Assembly (NCBI GenBank): GCA_014904845.1
Contig: MU119546.1
Coordinates: 1-49,613 of the forward strand
Direction: 5' to 3'
DNA: 49,613 nucleotides
Source of the DNA: Acephala macrosclerotiorum
Lineage: Eukaryota > Ascomycota > Leotiomycetes > Helotiales > Mollisiaceae
Shown in pieces: positions 27,411-39,944 of the stretch (its first letter is position 1; every line of letters begins with the position of its first letter). The notes under the pieces were generated by a model that saw only the letters and a list, made by a program, of their open reading frames with translations, had not been told where the DNA came from and did not search any database. A program made the position numbers and the translations under genes.

Positions 27411-30400
27411 ATATCAAAATAAATTTTTTTTCACTTTTTCTATATATAAAAAAAATTTATTTTTCTCATATATCAATAACAAAAAATGCTTATTTTATAT
27501 TTTTTAATATAATATTTAATTATATTAATCGAAAATATTTTTACAAATATTATTACAATAATTAAATATTTTTTTTTTATATACAATACAAAACGCTAAA
27601 AACAATTGTAAACGAATTTTAATTTAAATTAAAAAAATATTAAAAATTCGAACAAATTAAATAAATTAAACGAAATAAAAAAACGAAAAAAAAAAAAAAA
27701 TATAAAATCAATAAAATATTATATTTTATATTCTTTAATTGTACTTTTTATAAAAAAATACTTTTTTAATTCGAATAATCGCAATCTTAATATCGTTTTA
27801 TTTAACGAAATTTTAATTAATAATTTTATTATCTCGAAAATACTATTTAAAATACGTTTAATATTTTTATTAATACTTTTAATAAAATTTACAATTTAAT
27901 ATTAATTACAAATAATAATAATATTTTTTTTTTTTTGTAAACGTCGATTTTTAACAGAATTATATTTTTTTTTTTAAATTTTACGAATATTTTTAATTTT
28001 ATAATATATAAACTATTTTTAAATATTACAATAATTATTTGTAATTTTCAATTATTTATTAATCGAATTTTTTTATTTTTAAATTTTTTTTTTTGTGAAA
28101 TTTTTTACTACTAATAAAAAAACGAATTCAATTAATTACAAATCGATTTAAAACTCATTTTTAAACGAATTAAAAAAATTTATAAATATTTCTATTTTAT
28201 ATTTACAATAAATTCTAAAAAAAAAAAATTAATATTGTATTTTATTTTTTAAATTAAAATTTCGTTTATTAATACACGCGATTTATATTATTATATTCGA
28301 CTTTAAATAATAATTAAAAAAATCAAAATATTCGTAAGAAAAATTTTTTTTTTTTTTTTATTTCAATTTTTAAAAATAAAAAAAATTAATTCGATTTTTA
28401 TCGTAAAATCGACGAATTTTTTACAATAAATAATTTTAATTACATTATATAATAATCACTTAAATCGTATCTAATTACAAAATTTAAACTCAAAAATAAT
28501 ATAATCAATACAAAAAATTTTACTTATAAAACAAAATACAATAAATAGTTTTTATTTAAAATAATATATAATAAAAAAAATTTATTTAAAAAAAAATAAT
28601 AATATTAAAATTATTTTACTATTAAAAATCAATATAAATACAATAATAATAAGAAAATTTTTTAATTAAATCTATTAAATATTAAATACTTTTTATTTAA
28701 AATAATTTATTAAAATTAAATATTTGATTAAATATTTTTATTTCAAAAAAAATTTTAATATTAAAAATAAAAATAAAATAATAATAAATAAAAATTAAAT
28801 TTTTTAATTAAATTTATATTGTTTTTTGTTTTATTTATAGAATTTATTAATATAATTATAATTATAATTTACAATTTTTGATTTTTGATTTTTGATTATT
28901 AATAATAAATTGATTTTTATTTTTATTTTTATTTTATTTTTTCGTTTTCGCTTTTTTTTATTTAATATAGTTTTTTTTCGTTTTTATCGAGTTTTTTTAA
29001 AAATTATTAAATTGTTAATATTGATTGTATTAATTACGTTATTATAAATCGATTTTAATTTATTAATTTTCGATTTAATAATTTCGAATTATACGAAAAT
29101 ATAAAAAAGTAAATTAAATTCGAAAAAATTAAAACCGTTTTCATTTCGATTTAAAATTCGAATAACGAATTAATAATATTTATTTTTATTAATATTAAAT
29201 AATATTCGTTTATAGAATTATATAATTTTATTTCGATTTTTTAGTTTTTTAAAAATATTTTTTTTTATTTATAATTTTACGAAAATTTAATCTCGTAAAT
29301 AATTAATAAATACAAAATTAATATTATTACACGAAATAATTTTTAATTTTTCAATTAAATCAAATAATTCTTTTTATATCGTTTTACGATAATCGCTATT
29401 TTAATAATTAAAATCTCGATTAAATAAAATTTTTATTCGTTCAAATTATTCGAAATTTATATAATCGTTTAAAATAAATTTATTTAATATAATCGCATGA
29501 ATTATTTCGACGTTGAAAAATTCGACAAATTTTCAATCGATTTTATAATAAAATTTAAAAATAAATTATACGTTTATAATATATACGTTATATAAAAAAA
29601 AAAAAAAAAATCGTATAATTATTTTATTCAACTAAAAAAATATTTAATAAAATTGATTTATTTTAATATAATCGATTTAATTTTCATTAAAAAATTTAAT
29701 AATAATTAATTTTTTATTATTTTTATATATAATAAAATAAAATTAATATAAATATATATTATTAAATTTAAAAGTAAAATTATAAATTATTTTATTTATT
29801 TTAAAAATTATTTCGAGTATTAAAACAAAAATTAAATAATCAAATAATTATAAAATAATAATTAATAAATATATATAATTAATAAATTTTATAAAGTTTT
29901 TAAAAAAAATAAAATCGATTAAAAATTTATCGAATTATATTTATTAAGAATAAATAATTTATTCGAACGATTTAATTAAATTATTTGAAAAAAAAAAAAA
30001 AAATTTTTTAAAAAAATTAATTTCGATTTTAATTTTTAATCGAAAACGATTAAATATATATATTATTTTTATTTTTAATTATATTATTTTCTAATTAATA
30101 TATTATTATTCGAAATATAATATAATAAAAAAATTAATTACGATTATATTAAAATTTTCGATTTCGTTATTTATTGTTATAATTTTAATAAAAATTAAAA
30201 AAATTGAAATAAAATTATTCGAAAAATTTTAATTAAATATAAGAAAAATATTTTATATAAAATTTTAAAATTAAATAATTGTATTGTTTAAACGATTTTA
30301 ATTAAAAAAAATTAAACGTATTTTTTAAGATAAAATTATTTTAAAAAATAAATATAAATACGAATTTCGATAATTTATAAATTATTTTATAAATTCGATC

Positions 30401-31510
30401 AAATTACTAATTTTTATTTTAATATTAAAATTCGTATTAAAACTCGTTATTTTATTTTATTTATTAATTTTAATATTTTTACTCGATTTAATTCGTAAAA
30501 AAAAACGATTAAAAATAAAAAATTAATTTATCGATTACATAAAACTAATTATTTTATTTTTATTTATTTTTAATCATTTAAAATCGAATTCGTTTAAATT
30601 AATTTATTTTTTTTATTTTATAATAATTTTCTAATTTTTTAAAAATACTAATTATTTATTTAATAATATAAAATTAATAATTTTCTATTTTTTAATCATA
30701 TTTTCGATTCGCAATTATTAAATCGTTTTATCGTTTTTATGCAAATTATTGATTAAATTTTTAATATAAATTTTTTTTAATCGAACGATTTTTCGTTTAA
30801 AAAATTTCAATTTTTTCGAATAATAAAAAAAAACTATATTTAAAAATCGAAATTTAATTTAAATATTAATAATAAAATCGATTTATTTAATTAAAAATAT
30901 TATTTTCAATAATTAAATTTTTTTAATTTTATTAATTTATTAATTTATTTTTATTTTTAATAATTAAATTTATTTAATATAATCGAAAAATATTTCGAAA
31001 ACGAATATTATATATTATTCGATACAAAAAACGAATTCAAAAAATAATAAAAATATTTATAATATTTTTATTTTTAAAAAATTATATTTATTTTATTCGT
31101 CGAAAATAAAATAAATTTTAATATCGAATTAAATTATTCGATTATTTTTTTAATTATTTATATTTTTAATAATTTTTCGATTCTCTCGATTTAATTTCTG
31201 TTTTTTATATCAAATTTATTATTAATATATATAAAAATTTTTTTTTTCGTTTTATTTCGTATTTTATAATAAGTATTTTTTTTTTTTTTTTCGATTATAT
31301 AAATTTAAATAAATTTTTTAAATTTCGAATATTCGAATAAATTATAAATTGTTTATAATAGAAATAATAAAAACAGTAATATAAAATTTTTTTTTTTAAT
31401 AAAAAATGAAATATAAACAAAAATAAAATATTCGAATAATTGTAAATTATTTACGAGAAAATAAATATTTCGAATGAAACGTAATACTACGAGAAATTTT
31501 TTATAATATT
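27411..31510 (+). repeat. R1 repeat copy h, deleted and end-truncated (about 4.1 kb)
   Basis: It begins with ATATCAAAATAAATT and keeps about 100 bp of the R1 start. It then skips to a point equivalent to about 6,915 in copy c (AATATTTAATTATATTAATCG at about 27,511). A further gap near 28,700 removes part of the equivalent of 8,140-8,520. Similarity to R1 is lost at about 31,490-31,510, equivalent to roughly 11,215 in copy c. This is the last unit of the plus-strand array. Confidence 0.82.
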
Positions 31511-34500
31511 ATTATAAGTAATTATTTTTTAGTAAATATTATTAATATAATGAAAAATATTAATAATATTAATAATTCTTATAATAGTTTATTATTGAAA
31601 GCGATAAAATTTTTTTTATTTATTTTTTTACAAAATATAATAATTTATTTTAAAAATTTTAATTTTATTAAAAATTTTATTACAATTTTCAAAATCGTTA
31701 TATTAAACGTTTTTTTAATATTTATTAAAATTATTATTATTATTTATTTATTCTTGTAATTTTTTTTTTATTATATTTATAATAATTTATATAAAATCGA
31801 TCGCGTTTTTTTTTACGATTTTATTTGCGTAATATTATTTTAATTATTCGTTGTTTATAATTATATAATTAAATTAATTTATTATAATTCTTTTAAATTC
31901 TTTATTTAATATCGATAAAAATAAAATAAGTTTTTATTTTTTTTCGATTTTAAATTTTTTTATTTATTTAAATATTAATATTAAATCGTATTTTTTAAAT
32001 AAATACATTTTTATTAAAATAATTTTATTAAATAATTTTATTATTATTTTATTAATAAAACTTTATATAAATTTAAAAATTAATATAATTATATTATTTA
32101 AATTTATTATTGTCGTAATCGAATTTATTGTAATTCTTTTTAATTTTTTCTCAAATAAATTTTATTTATAATTATTTAAATTCTTTTTTCAATAATTTTT
32201 CGAATAAATTTATATTGTTTTCTTTGAATTTTAATAAGTAAATTAATAATCTCATTGTAATTTCTTATAATTAAAATATTATAAATTGATTTTTTATACT
32301 TTTTAATAATAGTAATTAATATTGAGATTATTTATTTTCTCATTACGTAATTCGATATATTTTTTTCTTATTAATATAAATATTTATTTTATTTTAATAT
32401 ATATTAATTTATTTCGAAATTTATATTTATATCGTTTAATTATTTTTTCGTTATTAAAATTTTTTTTTTTAAGTATTTTTAATAAAGTTTTTTAAATTCG
32501 TCGTTTTATTAAAATATTTTTTTAATATTTAAAAAAAAATTTAAATTATTTTTCTTTGTATATTTTTTTTATAAATTTTTCTTTGAAATATTTTTTAAAA
32601 ACTTTTAAATTTATTAATTTTATATCGTTTTTCGTTTTTCGTTTTTTTATATATTTTAAAATTTTTATTTACAAAAGTATATAATTCGATTTTACGTTTA
32701 TAATCGGATTTACTTATATTATAATTCTTTTTATATTAATATAAACGAAATCGAATATAATTTTTTTTTTCGTTAATATATTTATATCGTTAATTACTAA
32801 ATAATTATCGAGCGTTTAATTTACTATTTTTTTTATCGATATTTCGTTCTCGTTATAAATTCGTAATTCGTATTAATTAAAGTTTTTAATTACTATTTAA
32901 TTGTAAATTTTTAGTATTATAATAATTCGTTTCGCGATTTTATTATTATTTTTTTCATTTATTAAACGATATATATTATATACGTATAATTCGTTCGATA
33001 ATTTTATTAATATTATTTTTTTAATTCGTTAATTGAAAAAATATATTATTATATTTTTTTTTCACGTAAATAAATATTTGAAAACGCTTTTTTCATTTTA
33101 TTGTTAATTCGAATATATTATAAAATAAATATATTTTAATTCTTTTTTTTAATAGTTTATTTAATATAAATACGATCGATTTTTAAATTAAAATAATTAT
33201 AATTTTTCTTTTGAATTCGATTTATCATAAAATTTTATATTATTATTATTTTTTAATTACGTTTTTTAATAATATTATAATTTTTATTTTTAAATAAAAA
33301 AAATTTCAATTTCGTTATTCTCGATTATTAATATTTTACTTTTGATTTTTTTAATAATTTTTTTAATTTTTGTATTTTTTTTTTTTTTGTATTTAATTAT
33401 AACGATTTAAACGTTAAAATAAATTCAATTTTACGATTTTTTAAACGATTTAAAAAAATATACGATTGATTTCTAATTGTATTTTTTATTATAATAAAAT
33501 ATATATCGTAATAATTAATAGATATATATTTTTTTATAATATATACGTTTATATTTTTTGTATTTTTGTTTTTATAATATAATTTAAAATAATATTTTTA
33601 ATAATTCGAATAATATTTTAAATTTTTTTTTTTTATTTAATATAATAAATTTTTTTTATTCGTTAAATAATTTTGTATATTTTTTTAATATTTTTATATA
33701 ATTATTATTTTCGAAAATAAAACGAATTTCGCGATTTATAATATATTAGTTTAAAAGTATTATTTTCGACGTAAAACGTAAAAAAACTCGTAAATTTTTT
33801 TTTGGATTTAATTTGAATTAAATCGATTTTAATCTTTATTTTTATTTTTTTATTTTTTATAAATTAATAATATTTATTTACAATTATTTTTTAAGATTTT
33901 AATAATTTGTTTTATTGTTTAAATAATAATAACGTGTTTTTTTATTATTTATTAATAATTATATAATTTTATTTAATAATTAGATTTATATTAATATTTT
34001 TTCGATTATTTTAATTAAATTTTTTTTTATTAAATATCGTTAAATTATATCGTTTAAATTTTAAATTTTATTAAAGTTTTTACAATTTTTCGTATATTTT
34101 TCAATATAATATTATAAATTTACTATCAAATATTACTAAAATCGATATTTAATATATTTTTTATAAATATTACATTTTTAATAATTCGAATTAAAAAGTT
34201 TTTTATAGTTTTTTATATTTAAATTTCTCGAGTTTTTTTTAAATTATTATATTTTTAAAAATTTCGATTATTAATTTAATATAATCGAGTATTTTATTTT
34301 TATTTAATTTTTTTTTCTTTTTATTAAAAATCGAAATCGTACTCGTAATCGTCGATTTAATCGCCGAAATTATAATTTTTTATAATTTCTACGAGTTAAT
34401 TTTTATTTATATATTTAATATTTTCTCGTAAAAACGTTATATTTTTATATTTGTTTTTGTTTTAAATTGTTTTTTAAATGAAAATAAAACTTTTTTTACT

Positions 34501-34930
34501 CGAATCGTCGTAAATGTATTATTTTTTTTAATTAAAATTTTTTTTTTTAAATTATTTCTAGTAATATATTCGATTTTTTATTTTTATTTTTTAAAAAAAA
34601 ATCTTCGAATATTATTAATTTTACTTTGAATAATAATATTAACGTATTAAAAAATATTCGAGTAAAATTTTTAAATAGAAAAATATTAAACTTCTTTGTC
34701 GATATTATTATTATCGTTATAAATAGTCTTTAAAACGCTTATAATAATTATTATTTCGTAAAAAACGATTTTTCGCGTCGTTTTATTATTGTCGTTATTA
34801 ATTTTAACGTTTTTACTATAAATAAATTCGCGCGAAATTAAATTTTACTAAAATCGTCCATTGTTAAAATGACTCGTATTACGTAAATTACACGTGATTT
34901 ACAAAAGTTGATATTAGTTTTTAAAGTAAA
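31511..34930. other. T-rich RIP-like block R2-a, no gene seen
   Basis: The top strand is visibly richer in T than A, with scattered CpG. It is not recognisable as R1. A segment at about 33,770-33,830 (GTAAAAAAACTCGTAAATTT and the following TTTAATTTGAATTAAAT) resembles about 43,729-43,790 in block R2-b. CTCGTAATCGTCG at 34,342 recurs at 45,055. The last part, about 34,840-34,925, resembles 45,685-45,770 (ACACGTGATTTACAAAAGTTGATATTAG versus TCACGTGCATATAGAAAAGTTGACATTAG, overlapping words only). Together these suggest an eroded copy of the R2/island element. An open frame at 31,550-31,759 is AT-driven noise. Confidence 0.5.
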
Positions 34931-36600
34931 CGATTAAATATATTATAATATATTTATTTAAAAAAATTTATTTTAATAAATTTTATTAATAAAAAGTTTA
35001 AATTTAATATTCGTTTTTATATAATTAAAAAAAAAAAATTTTATTTATATATTTTTTTCATAAAAATCGAATATATTTTTTTTTAAATCGTTTAATTTAT
35101 TTTAAAAAAATTAATTTTATAATATATTATTAAATATATTATTAATTAATAATAATAAAAATAAAAAATTTCGTAATATTAATTATAATAATAAATATAT
35201 AAATAATAATAATAATAAAATTAAAAAAATAATAAAAATAAAATAATTAAATAAAATATTATTAATTATTAATTCGATTATTAAAAGTTTTTTATTTTAA
35301 TTATTATTAAATTTTTAATTTAATTTTATAATATTAAAAAAAAATATATTTATTATAAAATCGATTATATTCGAAAATTATTTAAAATTATTTTAATTTA
35401 ATTAATTATTGTCGTTTTTATATTTATTATTATTTAAAATTATTTTAATATTTTCGAAATCGTTATAAATTTATATAATAATTGAAAAAAAAAATTTAAT
35501 TAAAAATTTAATTTTATATTTATATAATAATTTAAAATAAATATAATTATTTAAATTTAAATAAAATTAAAAATTATATTCGAATTTATATTATAATAAA
35601 TATTTTATAAAATTTATTTTATTATTAATTTTTTTTATATAATTTAAAATTAATATTTAATATTTTTATTATTATTTTTTTTAAATTAATAATTTATTAA
35701 TTAAAATTCAAAAAATTTATAATTAATTTTAATTTAATAATTTTTATTAAAAAAATGTAATAAAATATATTTGTAAATAATTTTAAATTAATATTAATAA
35801 TTTATAAAAATAATAATTTTCGTTTTTATAATTTAATTGATTTTTATAATTATTATAAAAAATCGTATTATATAAAAATTAAATATTAAATTAAATTTTT
35901 TTATTTTTAAAAAAAATAATAATAAATAAAAACAAATTAATTATAATAATAATAATTTTTATAAATAATTTTAATTTTTTAATTTTTTGAAAATTTTATA
36001 ATTAAATTTTTTTTATAATAAATATAAATATAATTATAATTAATTATAATATTATTTATTTAATTATTAATATTAAATAAAAAAAAGTTTTTATATTTTA
36101 ATAAATTTTTTAATAAAACAAATTATTTATAATTTTTTTTTATTAATAATAAAATTGATTATCAAAATTTTAAATAATATAATAAAATTAATAATTTTAT
36201 TAAATTTAAAAATAAAAAATTTATTATTATTTTAATTTTAAATTTGAATAATATATTATTTTAATTACTATAAAAAAATCATAAAATATTAATAATTCGA
36301 AATTCGATTTCGTAAAAAATTAATTTTTATACGATTAATATTATTAAAATTTCTTTTAATTTTTCGATTGAATTTTTTAATAATTTTTTTATATTATAAA
36401 AATTATTAATATTATTATATCGATTTTTTTAGATTTTTTTTTAAATCAATATAATTAAATTATTTTTAATTATTCATTATAATATTAAATTATTGTTATT
36501 ATTATTTTATTAATATAATTTAATTTTTATTAAAAATTATTATTTTATTAAAATTATTAATTTTTTTTGAATTTTTTTTATTGATATTTTATATTTTTAT
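34931..36600. other. Extremely AT-rich stretch, no gene or clear repeat assignment
   Basis: C and G are rare throughout and are mostly isolated CpG. The sequence consists of A and T runs and short AAT/TAT words. It may include the far end of the R1 copy that becomes recognisable at about 36,600, but I could not align it with confidence. No open frame, hairpin or RNA-like structure stands out. Confidence 0.5.
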
Positions 36601-38500
36601 TATTTTTAAATTATATATTTTCGAAATAAACTATTTAATTAAACGTTTTAAATAAATTATTAAAATTAATTTATTTTAAAATTTTTAAAAAATTAAATTT
36701 CTTTTAAATTATATTTATTTATTTAATATATTCAATCATATAAAATAAAATAAAAATCGTAAATAATTATTAAATAAATAAATTAATAATTAATAATTTT
36801 ATATTAAAAATGTATTTTAATATTAATTATTTAATATTTTAATTATCGATTTAATTAAAATTAATAAAAATTTTAAATTATTAAATTAATTTTCGAACAA
36901 TTAAATTTATATTAAATATAATATATATAAAAAAATAATAAAAAATTTATTTAATAATTTTTTCTAATTAAAATTAAATATATTATTATTTTTTAAAATT
37001 TTTTAAAAATAAATTATTAATAAAAAACGAAAAAAATAATAAAAAAAATTTTAAAATTTTTTTATATTTAAATAAAAATAATATAAATCGAAATTAAATA
37101 TTTAAAAATAATTTTTTTTTTATATTATTAATATTTTTTTATAAATTATTAATAATTAAAAAATTATTAATATAAATAATAATAATATTTTTTAAATAAA
37201 AAAAAAAAATTTTATAAAAAAAATTTTTTTTTATTATTTAAAATTACAAATTATTTATTATATTTTATATTATAAAAAAAAAAAAAAAAATTTAATAAAA
37301 AAAAGTTATATTAAAAATTATATTAATAATTTATATAAAAATAATAAAATAATTTAATAATTATAAATTAAAAACGTAATATAAAAACGAAAAATTATTA
37401 ATTTTATATTATTAAATAAATAATTAATATTTTTAAAAAAAATAAAAAATTATTATAAAATAAAAAAATAATTTAATTTAAACGAATTTAATTTTAAACG
37501 ATTAAAAATAAATAATAATAAAATAAATAATTTTATATTATTAATTATTATTTTTAAAAAATTTAAATCGAATAAAAAAATTAAAATTAATAAATAAAAT
37601 AAAAAAATTAATAATTATAATTATTTTTTTTATTATATTATATTTTATTTAATTATAAATTTTTAAAAAAATTAATATTTTATAAAAAAAATTTAATTTA
37701 AAAAATTAATAATATTTTTATTTTTAATTAAAATAAAAATATAAAAATACGTAATAAAATTTAAAAATTTTTTTTTTTAATAAATTGTTTTAAATAATAT
37801 AAATTATATATATTAATAAATAAAATTTTAATTTAAAAAATAAAATATAATTTTAAATTTTTTTTTAAAAAATTTATTATAAATATAAAATAAAAATATT
37901 AATAAAAATTTTTTAAATAAATTTATAATTAATTAAATTCGTTTTTTTATTAATAATAATAAATTTTATAAAAAAAATTTTAATTAATAAAAAATAAAAA
38001 ATAAAAAATTATAAATAATTATTTTAATATTTAAAAATAATTTATTTATTATAAAATTCAAAATATTTATAAAATTTAAAAAAAAAAAATATTATTTTTT
38101 TAAAAATTAATATTTATAAATAAAAAAATATTATTATTATTATTTATAATTAAAATTAAATTATAAATTTTATTAATTTTATTTTTTTTTTAATTTAAAT
38201 TTAAATTTAAAATAAAAAAATATATATTTTAAATTATTTTAAAAAATAATTATTTTTCAATTAAATTTAATTAATTATATTTATTATAAATAAATAAAAA
38301 ATATTTGATTTAATTTTTATATAAAAATAATTAAAAAAATTAAAAAAATTTAAAAAAAAAAAATTAATTAAAAAAAATTAATTAAATAAATAATTTTATA
38401 TAAAATTTCAATTTATAATTTATTAAAAAATATAAAATTAATATATATTATTTATAATATATAAAAAACAAAAAATTATTTTAATAATTTCAATTTTAAA
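36600..38500 (-). repeat. R1 repeat copy i, very heavily mutated and internally deleted (minus orientation)
   Basis: It runs in the same orientation as copy b. Landmarks: 36,725-36,880 matches about 2,290-2,450; 36,880-37,220 matches 2,450-2,985 with gaps; 37,320-37,600 matches 4,060-4,375 closely; 37,675-37,760 matches 5,965-6,075; 37,900-38,060 matches about 7,440-7,600 reversed; 38,250-38,420 matches the R1 start region reversed. The end near 38,500 (TTTCAATTTTAAATAT) may be a decayed R1 terminus. Almost every TCGA kept in copy b has become TTAA or TTTA here, so even CpG sites have been lost. The unit is reduced to under 2 kb. Confidence 0.72.
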
Positions 38501-39790
38501 TATTAATTAAAAATAATTTAATATATTATATATATTTATATTTATAAATTTTATTTTATTTTCAATTTAAATATTATTTTTTATTACGATTATATAAAAT
38601 TTTAAATTAAACGATAAATTTATTTAAATTATTTAATATTTATATAATAATATTTTTATTATTTTTAAAATTTCAAATAAATAAAAATAATTTATTTAAA
38701 TATAAAAACTTTTTTCAATTTAATTATTTTAATACTAATATTACGTTTATAATTAATCGTAATATAATTTTAATAATCTTATAAAAATTTATTTAAAATT
38801 ATTAATTTAAAAAATAATTTAAATACGAAAATAATAAATTATAAATTTTAATTAAAATTTATTTTTTTATAAAATAAATTTTTATTATAATTGATAAAAA
38901 TTAAAATTTTTTAATCGTAATATAAAAATCAATTTGTAATTATATAATTTAATAATTTTTTCGTTTTAATAAAAATATTAAAATTTTAATCGTTTTTCGA
39001 ATTGTTTATATTTCGATAATTAATAACGTCGTAATATTATAATTAATATTATTCGATTTTACGTCGAAAATTTAATTTAAAATCGTTTATTTTATATTAT
39101 ATAATATATTTATATATCGCGTAATATAAAAATAATATACAATTAAAATTAATATTTAATATATAAAATAAAAAACGATTATTTTAAAATATATAATATA
39201 TTTAAATAAATTCGTATTAAAATTTACTTCGTATTATAATATTTACGTATTATAATATTCGTATATTACGATATTCGCGTATTAATAATTATTAAATATT
39301 TATATAAATAATTATTAAATAATTATATTTCTAATAAATTTAATTATAATTATTATATCAATTTTTTTATTATATTATATATTTTTAAAATTAAAATGTT
39401 TTTAATAACGCGTTTATTTATTAAAATTATATATTAATATAATTATAAATAAATTTTAAAAATTATTATAATTATATTTAATAAATATAAATAATAAAAT
39501 TTATTATTAATTATATATATATTTAAATAATATTATAAAATAAAATTTTATTATTATTATTATATTTTTAAATTATTAATTTTTTTTTATTTATTAATTA
39601 AAAATATAAATTTTAATATATTTAATAAATTTTTTTTTTAAAAACGTTTTAAATAATAATAATAATAATAATGAATTAATTTTTATTATCGTTTTTAATA
39701 AAATATTAATTTTTATTTAATTAATTTAATAAAAGAATTATTTTAATTATTTTAATTATAAATTTTTAATAATTTTTTTTTATATAATAA
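38501..39790. other. Very AT-rich stretch with a short CpG-spaced repeat, no gene seen
   Basis: The sequence is AT-rich with scattered CpG and a denser CpG patch around 38,960-39,290. At 39,230-39,286, short units starting with CGTATTA or CGTATATTA follow each other every 14-16 bp. A run of (AAT)n triplets lies near 39,653-39,673. No coding frame is visible. The block ends abruptly at about 39,791, where base composition switches. Confidence 0.5.
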
Positions 39791-39807
39791 AATGTTTCTC
39801 TCATTCC

Positions 39808-39869
39808 GAAAGAAAAGGCCCGTTCGGCGACTCGCTAAGCGAGCCAATAGCGGACGAGCCTTTTCTTTC
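39808..39869. repeat. Nested inverted repeat (long hairpin)
   Basis: The outer arms GAAAGAAAAGGC (39,808-39,819) and GCCTTTTCTTTC (39,858-39,869) are perfect 12-bp complements. The next bases inward (CCGTTCGGC / GCGGACGAG region) pair with a few mismatches. The centre holds a separate perfect hairpin, CTCGCT (39,831-39,836) and AGCGAG (39,838-39,843), around one base. The whole can fold into one long stem or a cruciform. Confidence 0.9.
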
Positions 39870-39898
39870 TTTACTCGACGCACATTTTGCTCCGCAGG

Positions 39899-39922
39899 CC
39901 TCGCAGGAGCGCCCCTGCGAGG
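39899..39922. repeat. GC-rich hairpin, 9-bp stem
   Basis: CCTCGCAGG (39,899-39,907) and CCTGCGAGG (39,914-39,922) are perfect complements around a 6-base loop. It lies 30 bp after the preceding nested hairpin and 5 bp before the next one. Confidence 0.92.
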
Positions 39923-39927
39923 GGCTA

Positions 39928-39944
39928 TAAAGTCTTCGACTTTA
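39928..39944. repeat. Hairpin, 7-bp stem with 3-base loop
   Basis: TAAAGTC (39,928-39,934) and GACTTTA (39,938-39,944) are perfect complements around TTC. It is the last of the closely packed hairpins. No T run suggestive of a terminator follows. Confidence 0.9.

Noticed and set aside
31550..31759. Plus-strand 69-codon open frame with a hydrophobic look
   Set aside because: The hydrophobic residues follow from T-rich codons. There is no start context, neighbour or family resemblance, so it is not called as a small membrane protein.
39928..39944. Rho-independent terminator
   Set aside because: The stem is not followed by a T run and there is no gene upstream.
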